Positions 35,053 to 43,101 of a stretch of DNA of 64,000 nt are shown piece after piece. The first letter of the stretch is position 1. Each line of letters opens with the position of its first letter. The notes beneath the pieces were generated by a model, which saw only the letters and a program-made list of their open reading frames with translations, was not told the DNA's origin and did not search any database. This stretch comes from SAR324 cluster bacterium (lineage in GTDB: Bacteria > SAR324 > NAC60-12): NCBI GenBank assembly GCA_028281495.1, contig JANQJU010000001.1, forward strand, positions 62,001 to 126,000. Direction: 5' to 3'. A program made the position numbers and the translations under genes.

Positions 35053-35079
35053 TTGTTACTACAATTATTGTAGTAACAA
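35053..35079. promoter_or_regulatory. 27-bp palindrome upstream of the MarR gene
   Basis: TTGTTACTACAAT and its reverse complement face each other around a single central base (35053-35079), with perfect 13-bp arms. The palindrome ends 17 bp before the MarR start, the usual place for an autoregulatory MarR site. The rest of the gap to the next gene at 35302 is AT-rich, without other structure. Confidence 0.7.
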
Positions 35080-35301
35080 CTTTATCTCACTATCGTTGCG
35101 GTGTCAACAAATTTCAAAACAACATGGCATGAAAGTTCGTCACCATCGGTATTTAAATTAATAAAAAAATCTATTAAAAAATAAATTTCGTGTAGTTCTT
35201 TGTCATTTTATTTGATAAATTGATTCTATTGCAACAACGACTTGGACCTACTGATGAGGTTTGAAAACACTATTCAATTTGACTTCGATTGAGGAAAAAA
35301 G

Positions 35302-36249
35302 ATGCTCACAAAAATCACACGCAAACGCACTCGATTAGAAAAACAAGAATGGGAGAATGTGAGAGACCTGATGCCTCGCAAAAACACAACACGCGGCATG
35401 CATTATGAAACCTTGGAATTTTTGTTTGCGCATCTTTACGAAAAGGTATCGGAGGAACAGCTTCACGATCATTTGTTGGAAGTGAAGGGGCACCTTCAAG
35501 CCAAGGGAGATCCTGTGAAAAGTGCGATCAACCTCGCCATCAAAGAATTGCAACGTTTGCGAGATCCGATGTTTGAGTTGATTAAGATTCAAGAGCCTTC
35601 GTTGAACGGCAAAGTCATTCGTTACGTCCAACTTATTTTTCGCGGGTTTGATGCAGTAATGGGCTATTCGCGGTATCTAAATTATCTGGAAGATCTGGTG
35701 GCAGATGAGGAGGGGCTGATCATCAAAAGTGTGTTCGACAGTCCATTAGAAGCCCCCTCACAAATTTTTCCTGGTGTCGACTCTCAGTTTCTTCACAAGA
35801 ATCATGCGCAAGTGTTGATGCCTCCGACCAACTCACTCTACTTTACGGAAAAGCAGGTACAATGGTCGGTCATTCCGGAGAGTTTCGCCAATCATAGTTT
35901 TCTACTGTTGTACGAACCAGCTAAGCCCGATCAACCCTTCTTGGGATTTGTTTCTAACCTCGCCGCGGTAAAGTCTCTGGAAGATACACATTACATCATG
36001 TATCGTGGCGAAACTAAGCGCACCAAACTGAAATTCCTGCATGAAATTTGGCATGCTATGCAAAAACTTTCGATTTCTCCTCAAGCCTTAAAACGTTTGC
36101 AACAGCAAGCCAAAGCCTTGGCTTGCCAACTTAAAAATCAAACTCCTGCATTACACGAGGAGGCTGTTTTTCAAGGGCTGTTCATGCAAAAGGTTCAAGA
36201 AACCCGGTCGCACTACATGGACCTTCCGCTCCCAAAAAAGGTAGGATAG
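35302..36249 (+). CDS. Hypothetical protein
   Basis: A soluble-looking protein of 315 residues with no signal peptide or membrane helix. The first 100 residues are charged and helical (KRTRLEKQEWENVRDLMPRK). The middle has mixed strands (YVQLIFRGFDAVMGYSRYLN, SLYFTEKQVQWSVIPESFA). A Lys/Gln-rich helix (LKRLQQQAKALACQLKNQ) lies near the C-terminus. I do not recognise the family. It stands alone, with its own Shine-Dalgarno (GAGGAAAA), and is followed 40 bp later by a small membrane-protein gene. Confidence 0.75.
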   Translation: MLTKITRKRTRLEKQEWENVRDLMPRKNTTRGMHYETLEFLFAHLYEKVSEEQLHDHLLEVKGHLQAKGDPVKSAINLAIKELQRLRDPMFELIKIQEPSLNGKVIRYVQLIFRGFDAVMGYSRYLNYLEDLVADEEGLIIKSVFDSPLEAPSQIFPGVDSQFLHKNHAQVLMPPTNSLYFTEKQVQWSVIPESFANHSFLLLYEPAKPDQPFLGFVSNLAAVKSLEDTHYIMYRGETKRTKLKFLHEIWHAMQKLSISPQALKRLQQQAKALACQLKNQTPALHEEAVFQGLFMQKVQETRSHYMDLPLPKKVG

Positions 36250-36289
36250 TCCATCCACTTTTTCCAAAACTCATTCTAAAAGAGGCACC

Positions 36290-36448
36290 ATGGACTTTAT
36301 TCGAATCATATGTGCAATACTCCTTCCCCCTTTGGGCGTGTTTTTACAAGTAGGGTTGGGTCTTCATTTTTGGTTAAACATCATTTTGACCCTCTTTGGT
36401 TACATTCCCGGCATTGTTCATGCCGTTTGGATTATTGCAAAAAAATAG
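36290..36448 (+). CDS. Small membrane protein of the PMP3/YqaE (UPF0057) family
   Basis: A 52-residue protein starting MDFIRIICAILLPPLGVFLQ, with two hydrophobic helices separated by GLHFWLNIILTLFGYIPGI and ending AVWIIAKK. The PPLGVFLQ-G and FWLNI-LT-LGYIPGI-HA patterns are diagnostic for PMP3/YqaE stress-induced membrane proteins, which affect membrane potential and salt tolerance in yeast and plants. AGAGG lies five bases before the ATG. Length matches the family (about 50-60 aa). Confidence 0.92.
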   Translation: MDFIRIICAILLPPLGVFLQVGLGLHFWLNIILTLFGYIPGIVHAVWIIAKK

Positions 36449-36652
36449 CAAGTAAATCGTTTTTCAGGATACCGACTCCTCCCGATGCGTGATGCAGAGG
36501 GATTCCAGCCTCATATCGCTCCCTCCGTCACACGAATACGTAAATCTACGCATAGACAAGAACCGCTTGTTCCGATGTAAATAATAGATCATGTCACACG
36601 ATTTTTCTCAGAACCTGCGGTCTCTTCGACCAGATCTCCTTCAAAGCTCTCT

Positions 36653-38200
36653 ATGAAATTATCTATTCGTAAAAAGCTCTTTATGGGCGTGTTTGCCGTC
36701 ATCGTCGTCTATTTGATTTTTACGGTTATTGTGGTGCTACAAATGGCAAAAGGACAAGCCGATGCTAGCACCCGCCGCACCTTAGAAATGTTCAGTGATT
36801 CTGTATTCCAAACGCTTCGAGCCACGATGAACTTTGGCTCGGTGGAAATGGTGGAACATGCCTTATTGAATGCAACCAGCATTCGCGGGGTGGAGTCGCT
36901 TTCGGTCGCCAAATCCCAAGAAATCATCCAGTTGTTCAAAATAGACGAGGCATTCACCCAGGACCCTGAGATCATTGCTGTGTTTCAAGATCCGGTTCCA
37001 AAAATCATGGAGGTGGAGCAAAATGATGCGCGGCAATTACGAATTTTAAAGCCATTCAAAGCCCAGCAGGAATGTCTGGCCTGTCACAGCAACGCAAAAC
37101 TTGGAACCGTTTTGGGAGTCATGGACCTTTCCATGTCATTGAAAGAAAGTGACCAAGACATCTCAAATGCCACCTGGAAAATGGCTACGATGATGGGGGG
37201 CATTTCTTTGGTAGTGGGTTTTTTGGTATATTTTATTGTGAATCGTCAGTTGGTCAAACCCATCCGCTCACTCAACAGCATGCTTCGTGATATTGCAGAA
37301 GGGGAAGGAGATCTGACAAAACGGTTGAAAGCTTTCACCCGTGATGAAATTGGCGAAATGGCTCAATGGTTCAATGTGTTCATGGAAAAGTTGAGCAAAA
37401 TCATCGGCCAGATTCAGGAACATTCGCAACAGGTAGCCCAATCGGTAGAAGATCTTGAGGAAAAGATCGGGGTGTCTGCGAGCAATTCTGAAGAAATTGC
37501 ACAGGCGTCGTTAGAGGAGTCGATTGCATTGAAAGAGGTTTCCCAAACGATGTCTCAGCTCAATAAATCCGTAAAATCCATTAACAACAGCACGACACAA
37601 GCACTGGAGTTGGCCAACCATAACCTCAGTTCGGCAAGTGATGGACGGGATGCGACCAACGAAATGGCCACAATTATCGAAGAAGTCAACGGAACGGTGG
37701 GTCAAATCCACAGCATTATGGGATCGATTGATGAGGTGGCAAATCAAACCAATTTGCTCTCCCTCAATGCGGCGATAGAAGCTGCAAAGGCCGGAGAATT
37801 TGGAAAAGGGTTTGCCGTGGTTGCCGATGAAGTGAGGAGTTTGGCCGAGCGCTCCAGCTCATTTTCGAATGAAATCAAACAACTGATTCTTAACAATGAA
37901 ACCCAACTCAAACGGGAACAAGAATCATTCGACCATCTGAATTTGATTTTGACCGGAGTGAGTGAAAACGCCCAACAAATCACGGAATCCTTCACTGGCA
38001 TTTCCAAGGCCACGAGAACACAAACCGAAAATCTCAATACGGTTTCGCAAACGATGGATCATTTGTCGATGTCTTCCGACACGACGTCCCAATTATGCGA
38101 CTCTATCAGCAAAAACCTTCAGGAAAAAAGTGGTGTGGTTCACGACATTCGAGAAGTGGCAGATGAATTACGAGAGCTGACGGTCCAATTCAAAGTTTGA
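36653..38200 (+). CDS. Chemotaxis receptor with a periplasmic c-type haem motif
   Basis: Methyl-accepting chemotaxis protein (515 aa). After a membrane helix (about 10-32) comes a periplasmic domain that ends with [12 protein letters not shown]. The CxxCH motif (Cys141-His145) is a c-type haem attachment site, placed as in the Tll0287-like/DUF3365 haem sensor domains. The second membrane helix lies near 178-195 and is followed by HAMP. The signalling tip is [20 protein letters not shown] with [13 protein letters not shown]. It probably senses redox state, oxygen, NO or another haem ligand. No cytochrome maturation gene lies nearby. The gene is monocistronic. Confidence 0.9.
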   Translation: MKLSIRKKLFMGVFAVIVVYLIFTVIVVLQMAKGQADASTRRTLEMFSDSVFQTLRATMNFGSVEMVEHALLNATSIRGVESLSVAKSQEIIQLFKIDEAFTQDPEIIAVFQDPVPKIMEVEQNDARQLRILKPFKAQQECLACHSNAKLGTVLGVMDLSMSLKESDQDISNATWKMATMMGGISLVVGFLVYFIVNRQLVKPIRSLNSMLRDIAEGEGDLTKRLKAFTRDEIGEMAQWFNVFMEKLSKIIGQIQEHSQQVAQSVEDLEEKIGVSASNSEEIAQASLEESIALKEVSQTMSQLNKSVKSINNSTTQALELANHNLSSASDGRDATNEMATIIEEVNGTVGQIHSIMGSIDEVANQTNLLSLNAAIEAAKAGEFGKGFAVVADEVRSLAERSSSFSNEIKQLILNNETQLKREQESFDHLNLILTGVSENAQQITESFTGISKATRTQTENLNTVSQTMDHLSMSSDTTSQLCDSISKNLQEKSGVVHDIREVADELRELTVQFKV

Positions 38201-38228
38201 CGGGTAGCAAGTGCTCCTGAAAGTAAAA

Positions 38229-39248
38229 TCATTCACTCAGCAGGCGCTGGTGATGCAGTTTTAATTCAAAGGTCTCGCCTTCTACGAAGAAAAGAGGCAA
38301 TTGCAGATTGATGGTTTCGGTTTGCAAACTCAGTTCTCCTGTGGTTTCCAGGCGGCTCCCATAACTCACATCCAACATCGAAGGAATGGTCAAACGCACC
38401 ATTCCTCCCCTGAGACTACCCGCCTCTCTCGTTTCCCCCAACACGTCTTTCTCTACGGAATCAATAGTGCCCACATCCGCGAGCACATGAAGCCCCATAC
38501 GGCCCACTTCCCAAGAGGTTCCCAATCCTAAGACATTGCGACCGGGTTCTTCAAATTCTTCGGTCAAGGGAACTTCAGCACCTCCTGCGGCTGGAGCGAA
38601 TTCCACAATCCCTCCTGAGGTGGGAGTGCTGACCAAACCCAAGTCCAAAAAATTAAACAATTTAGGAACCAAGATTCCCACCTCTGTCGTGAAGGCCGTG
38701 GCGGAACCTTCTGTAGCAGAGAAGGTCGGATCGGAGACAACCGTTTTGGAGAACTTCCGTTCTTTCAAAATGTGGAAATCTTGTCGGTTCCCTCGGACTC
38801 CAATAGCGATAGGTCCAAAGGACTTGCCAAACAGCACGCTGGAAGTCACTCGATTGACTTGATCCGACGCATTCCGGTTTGCTTTGCGGGCCAAAGGTTT
38901 ATCCGCGGGATATTCCTCAAACGGATCATTGTCTTCTACGCCGAGTTCCACTCCGAACGCAAAAGGCCAGACCACGCGCAAGGCCCCATGTTGGACTTGT
39001 CCTTCCCCAGCTTCAGTGTCCTTAAAAGGATTGGACTCGGTGCGTTCGAGAACATTGTATTCCAGCCCATCGAATTGGAGATGGAAGCGATTGATTACTG
39101 CCACTGAGGCAGGGTTGGCAGTCAACTGATTGGGTTGGTCACCGACGAAGTCGTTTCGATCAGCAATCACAAGCGACATGCTGCCAAGGCTCCATAGGAT
39201 TCCGAGGATTCCTACCGCTATTTTAATCAGGTTCCCTATTGTAATCAT
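38229..39248 (-). CDS. Hypothetical exported, probably outer-membrane protein
   Basis: A 339-residue protein with an N-terminal hydrophobic segment (IAVGILGILWSLGSMSLVIA). The next part, QLTANPASVAVINRFHLQFD, resembles the plug-like start of FadL/porin-type proteins ('NPA-t-a-p-a-y' pattern). The rest consists of alternating strands (FGPIAIGVRGNRQDFHIL, LGLGTSWEVGRMGLHVLADV) typical of a barrel. The last residue is Glu rather than Phe, so the barrel assignment is tentative. It lies convergent to the haem chemoreceptor (28 bp) and next to the threonine aldolase gene. The function is unknown. Confidence 0.65.
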   Translation of the reverse strand: MITIGNLIKIAVGILGILWSLGSMSLVIADRNDFVGDQPNQLTANPASVAVINRFHLQFDGLEYNVLERTESNPFKDTEAGEGQVQHGALRVVWPFAFGVELGVEDNDPFEEYPADKPLARKANRNASDQVNRVTSSVLFGKSFGPIAIGVRGNRQDFHILKERKFSKTVVSDPTFSATEGSATAFTTEVGILVPKLFNFLDLGLVSTPTSGGIVEFAPAAGGAEVPLTEEFEEPGRNVLGLGTSWEVGRMGLHVLADVGTIDSVEKDVLGETREAGSLRGGMVRLTIPSMLDVSYGSRLETTGELSLQTETINLQLPLFFVEGETFELKLHHQRLLSE

Positions 39249-39278
39249 GGAAGTATTTTCGGTTCAGGTCAAAATGCT

Positions 39279-40316
39279 CTATTCCAAAACGGAACGAATG
39301 TCGTCAATCAATCGATCTATGGTATCACGTCGAGTGTGCCATGAACACATCAGGCGTGCCCCTCCTGCACCAATGAAGGTGTAAAAGCGCCACCCCTTAC
39401 TCCGTAAGACTTCTATGGCTTCGGGTGGCATTTCGGCAAAAACCGCATTGGCTTCTTGAGGAAAGAGTAACTGGATTTGAGGAAATTGTTGCAACTGATC
39501 TGCAAGATATCGAGCACAGTCATTGGCGTGTTGGGCATTCCGAAGCCAAGCTCCTGTTTCAAGCAACCCTAGCCAAGGAGCGGTAATAAACCGCATCTTG
39601 GACGCCAACTGTCCCGCCTGCTTACAGCGATACTCAAAATCTTCAGCCAAGGCTTTGTTAAAAAACAAGATCGCTTCTCCCACCGGCATCCCATTTTTGG
39701 TCCCTCCAAAACACAATACATCCACCCCCGCTTTCCAGGTGATTTCTGCTGGGGAATGACCACAACTTGCCAACGCATTTGCAAAACGTGCTCCATCCAT
39801 ATGCACTTTCAGATCGTACTGCTTGGCAATCTGCTGAATGACTTTCAACTCTTCGACCGTGTACACCGTCCCCACTTCAGTGGATTGGGTGATTGTGATG
39901 ACCTTGGGTTTTGGATAGTGAATATCGGAACGCTTGGTCACGAGTTGTTCAATCGACTCCGGTGCCATTTTTCCTTGATCCCCTCGTGCCAGCAATAGCT
40001 TCGAACCATTAGAAGCAAATTCGGGGCCTCCACATTCGTCCGTTTCAATGTGAGCGGTCTCGTGGCAGATCACACTATGATAGGACTGGCAAAGTGCTGC
40101 CAATGACAAAGAATTGGCGGCAGTTCCATTGAACACAAAAAACACTTCACAATCGGCTTCAAACAACTCCCGAAAATGATCACACGCTTTTTGCGTCCAA
40201 CTATCTTCTCCGTATGCAGGGACGTCTCCATGATTTGCCTGGGAAAGATAGTCCCAGGCTTCTGGACAAACCCCTGAATAGTTATCACTCGCAAATTGTT
40301 CGCTCATTGTTTCCAT
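39279..40316 (-). CDS. ltaA: Low-specificity L-threonine aldolase
   Basis: PLP enzyme of fold type I (345 aa) that cleaves threonine/allo-threonine to glycine and acetaldehyde. Key parts: FASDNYSGVCPEAW at the start, the PLP-phosphate contact NGTAANSLSL, CHETAHIETDECGGPE, the PLP-ring Asp in HMDGARFANAL and the Schiff-base Lys in CFGGTKNGMPVGEA. I choose the ATG at 40316 because GGAGAG lies eight bases upstream; a longer frame to 40376 has no homology. The DNA before the start contains a directly repeated 18-bp element. It is monocistronic, with no clear link to its neighbours. Confidence 0.93.
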   Translation of the reverse strand: METMSEQFASDNYSGVCPEAWDYLSQANHGDVPAYGEDSWTQKACDHFRELFEADCEVFFVFNGTAANSLSLAALCQSYHSVICHETAHIETDECGGPEFASNGSKLLLARGDQGKMAPESIEQLVTKRSDIHYPKPKVITITQSTEVGTVYTVEELKVIQQIAKQYDLKVHMDGARFANALASCGHSPAEITWKAGVDVLCFGGTKNGMPVGEAILFFNKALAEDFEYRCKQAGQLASKMRFITAPWLGLLETGAWLRNAQHANDCARYLADQLQQFPQIQLLFPQEANAVFAEMPPEAIEVLRSKGWRFYTFIGAGGARLMCSWHTRRDTIDRLIDDIRSVLE

Positions 40317-40320
40317 ATTT

Positions 40321-40360
40321 TCTCTCCATATTTGCTTTATTCTCTCTCCATATTTGCTTT
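40321..40360 (-). repeat. 18-bp direct repeat before the threonine aldolase start
   Basis: TCTCTCCATATTTGCTTT occurs at 40321-40338 and again at 40343-40360, four bases apart. Read on the coding strand each copy contributes a GGAGAG Shine-Dalgarno-like element; the one nearest the gene serves the start at 40316. It may be a local duplication of the ribosome-binding region. Confidence 0.7.
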
Positions 40361-40583
40361 GACAGGACATCTCCAACGAAATTTTTTTTCGATAGCAGCG
40401 ATTCTGTTGAAAGCAGATTATTAGACAAGTTCAGCACATTGTTTCCAACTGATTTCCTCGAAGTCTCCTGAAAAAACCATGAACTGTAAGGATGGGTATA
40501 AAGATTTAGCATAACGTGCCGATATAGAAGCTAGTGCCAAGATCTAATTTTATTTTTACCAGAACATGGAAGGAAAACCTCGT

Positions 40584-41321
40584 ATGAAACCAACAAACTG
40601 GCCTGCTGTTCTGTTCTTGCTCCTCGCAATTTTCTTGCCGCTGGGAGCTGTTTATTCGCAAGAAGCAGAAGATGAGGTAAATGAGGCTTTACAAGAAGAA
40701 GCACAAGAAGCTGTGCAAGATGCTGCGACAGAAGCTGTGCAAGGAGGAGCAACCGGAACAAGAATTGTGGTCGGGGCTTTGTTCCCGCTTGTTCTCCGGG
40801 GCGACGATGATACCAACTTTGAAGATTCACAAGAGGTATCGATCATTCCGCGAGTGGCGCTTGAAATAGGATTGACCACTCTAGCACTCGAAATCGAATT
40901 GACGCTACCGAGCTTTGTCATGATAACAGATCAAGAAACGGCAGAGGCGTCATTTACGGGACAAACTTATTCCGCCTTAGTGAAATTTGGCGAGGGGATC
41001 GCGTTTTACATTGGTTTTGGCCTGAATCAGTTTTCTGGAGAGGCTAGTTTCACGGCAAAAGGAGAAACCAACCTAGCCAATCTCGGAGTGGACATTGAGC
41101 AGGATTTTTCGATTGGTTCTGGAACACAAACCATTGTAGGAGCAAATGTTGAGATCATCGAAGACGTCTTTCTGACCTTCGACTACCGCGTGATCACCTT
41201 CCCTTTGGAGATCACCACTCGAACTACAGATTTAGATTCTGGTGTAGTCACTGAAACCGAAGAAGATTTAGGAAATATTGATCACACATTTGTTTCAGTA
41301 GGTGGGTCTCTTTTTTTCTAA
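40584..41321 (+). CDS. Outer-membrane protein-like hypothetical
   Basis: A 245-residue exported protein (start at 40584, with GGAAGGA upstream; an ATG at 40566 is less well placed). A signal peptide (about 1-25, cleaved near VYS) is followed by a Glu/Gln/Ala-rich helical stretch (QEAEDEVNEALQEEAQEAVQ). The remaining 180 residues alternate in short strands (GTRIVVGALFPLVLRG, IAFYIGFGLNQFSGEASF) and end GGSLFF. The terminal Phe is typical of outer-membrane barrels, here probably an eight-stranded one. It is convergent with the next gene, separated by two bases. Confidence 0.65.
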   Translation: MKPTNWPAVLFLLLAIFLPLGAVYSQEAEDEVNEALQEEAQEAVQDAATEAVQGGATGTRIVVGALFPLVLRGDDDTNFEDSQEVSIIPRVALEIGLTTLALEIELTLPSFVMITDQETAEASFTGQTYSALVKFGEGIAFYIGFGLNQFSGEASFTAKGETNLANLGVDIEQDFSIGSGTQTIVGANVEIIEDVFLTFDYRVITFPLEITTRTTDLDSGVVTETEEDLGNIDHTFVSVGGSLFF

Positions 41322-41323
41322 CT

Positions 41324-42178
41324 TCAACATCGCCGCCAAATCAACTTGGCGGTTACCACATTTTTGGCGAATTCAAGCTGACTGGACTGCAAAATCAGAA
41401 GATTTTCGGAAAATTCAAACGACAGGATGAGTTCGGTGCCAATCCAATTGGGAAACAAGCTTCCATCTATATAATGTGTGACTTGTCCGGAGCGTGCGTT
41501 CACATCATAAGTTCCGTAATAGGCAACATAGCTTTGACAGGCTGAACACATTTCCTGGCTCGTCGCAAGCGAATAGTTAGGATTTTTAAAATTTGGACGA
41601 TGTTGCTGCATCACTTGAGAAGACACCATACCTTCAGGCGTATACACTAACAATCCGACCAAGTCTTTTCCCATGGGATAAGTCACCGTTCCATCCATAT
41701 GTCTACATTCAAACCGATCTATTTCCCATGTTCCTACGAAACGTCTGGACAGCGCTTCCTCTTCCAATTGCGGTATCACGTTCGTGACCTGTTCGAGACA
41801 CTGTAGCCGTTGCACCCGTCGATTTTTATTCAACACAGCCACATCTTGATCCTCCTCTTCGGGCGGAAGGATAGCTTCCCAATTCTGCTCAAACGCTTCA
41901 TCTTCTAGAAAAATGAGAGTCAACGCTTGTTCATCCACCTCACCCGCTTCATTGCGAGGCAAGTAAGGGAGAGGGATCAACACCCCATCCATGTCGACCT
42001 CTGCCAAATGAGATTGCAAATGCACATGCAATTGATCTTCAGCCACTGGGCCAGTGGGTACAAAGTAAATTCCTAACTTTTCCACACCTTCCAGGGTTTC
42101 TTGTCTTTGTAGATGGCAATCGAGGAAACCATAATATTGCAATAGCTCTTGTTGTAGCATAATGAACTGTTTTTCCAT
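41324..42178 (-). CDS. Hypothetical protein with a lipocalin-like domain
   Basis: A cytosolic-looking protein of 284 residues. The first 130 residues are acidic and unfamiliar (EEDQDVAVLNKNRRVQRLQC). The second half starts RFVGTWEIDRFECRHMDGTV and continues GLLVYTPEGMVSSQVMQQHR, SYVAYYGTYDVNARSGQVTH and LILSFEFSENLLILQSS. This is the pattern of the lipocalin-like domain (the 'GTWxL...YTxxGxMS...YGTYxV' family), a beta barrel that often binds small hydrophobic compounds. No operon partner is seen. Confidence 0.7.
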   Translation of the reverse strand: MEKQFIMLQQELLQYYGFLDCHLQRQETLEGVEKLGIYFVPTGPVAEDQLHVHLQSHLAEVDMDGVLIPLPYLPRNEAGEVDEQALTLIFLEDEAFEQNWEAILPPEEEDQDVAVLNKNRRVQRLQCLEQVTNVIPQLEEEALSRRFVGTWEIDRFECRHMDGTVTYPMGKDLVGLLVYTPEGMVSSQVMQQHRPNFKNPNYSLATSQEMCSACQSYVAYYGTYDVNARSGQVTHYIDGSLFPNWIGTELILSFEFSENLLILQSSQLEFAKNVVTAKLIWRRC

Positions 42179-42465
42179 GAAATCTCCCTCTGGTCACACT
42201 TTTCTAAAAGAAACTCGAACGGGGGCTTCATTCCCTTTTTTTAACAAACGACCTGTTTCTTTGGATCGAAACCGACTTAGATGCTGTTAGTAAAAATATA
42301 CTATGCAGCGAGAGACTCAACAATAACCATTTTATTAGTAAAACTCTTTTGATTTTAGCATTTTAGCTACTAGTTAGTAACTAGTTACCCATTTTCTGAT
42401 CGCAAATTTTTGAGCGGTTTTTGCGAATTGCTTGTCAAATGCAGAAGATTTCCGGTTTGTTCTAT
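42179..42465. other. Intergenic region with an ACTAGTTA palindrome
   Basis: Between the lipocalin-like gene and the response regulator lies a 17-bp near-perfect palindrome, ACTAGTTA-G-TAACTAGT (42369-42385). It is about 190 bp upstream of the lipocalin-like start and 80 bp downstream of the response-regulator stop, so it could be an operator or part of a weak terminator. Nothing else is visible. Confidence 0.4.
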
Positions 42466-43101
42466 TTAAGGAGTCAGCCCCAAATCGCGGGCTTTTTGAA
42501 TCAATTCATGGGGATTGGATATTTGCAGCTTACGATTGATCGCTCGCCGGTGATTGTTGACTGTGTGGACCGACAAGTGGAAGGCATCGGCAATTTGGCG
42601 GGTCGTGCTTTGGTTTGCAATCATCCGAAGAATCTCTTGCTCCCGTGGAGTTAGGTCATGATCCGGCCGAGCGGGGTCCTGTTTTTGGTCATTGAAAAGA
42701 TCAAAAACAGTCTCCGTGACTGCTGGCGACAGATAATAATTCCCTGCCATGAGGGTAAACAGGATAAATCCATACCGTTTCGGAGATTCATCTTTGTGCA
42801 TGAAACCGTGGAGTTTGGCTCGAATGGTTTGTTCCAAGTACAAGGCATCTTTGTGTTGAGTGGCGATCAAAATTTTAGTGGGCAGCTTGGCTTGCCGAAT
42901 CTTCGACGCGACTTCCAAACCATTCAAGATAGGAAGTTCGATATCCAAAACGATGATATCTGGGGTTTGACTCAGTACAGTCTCCAGCGCCTCTTTTCCA
43001 TTATAACAATGACCTACAATGGTGTAATCCCCATCTGCGGAATACATTTCAAAGGTTTCATGAAGCATTTCCTGATCGTCCGCAATTACCACTTGAATCA
43101 T
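42466..43101 (-). CDS. NarL/FixJ-type response regulator
   Basis: Two-domain response regulator (211 aa). The receiver domain (about 1-120) has the acidic pair ADD near residue 8 and the phospho-acceptor Asp53 in PDIIVLDIELPIL, with Lys in the loop near the end. The C-terminal LuxR-type HTH reads LTPREQEILRMIANQSTTRQ then IADAFHLSVHTVNNHRRAIN. Its start overlaps the stop of the upstream histidine kinase by four bases. With the binding-protein gene before the kinase, this gives a three-gene sensory operon. The target genes are not evident. Confidence 0.94.
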   Translation of the reverse strand: MIQVVIADDQEMLHETFEMYSADGDYTIVGHCYNGKEALETVLSQTPDIIVLDIELPILNGLEVASKIRQAKLPTKILIATQHKDALYLEQTIRAKLHGFMHKDESPKRYGFILFTLMAGNYYLSPAVTETVFDLFNDQKQDPARPDHDLTPREQEILRMIANQSTTRQIADAFHLSVHTVNNHRRAINRKLQISNPHELIQKARDLGLTP

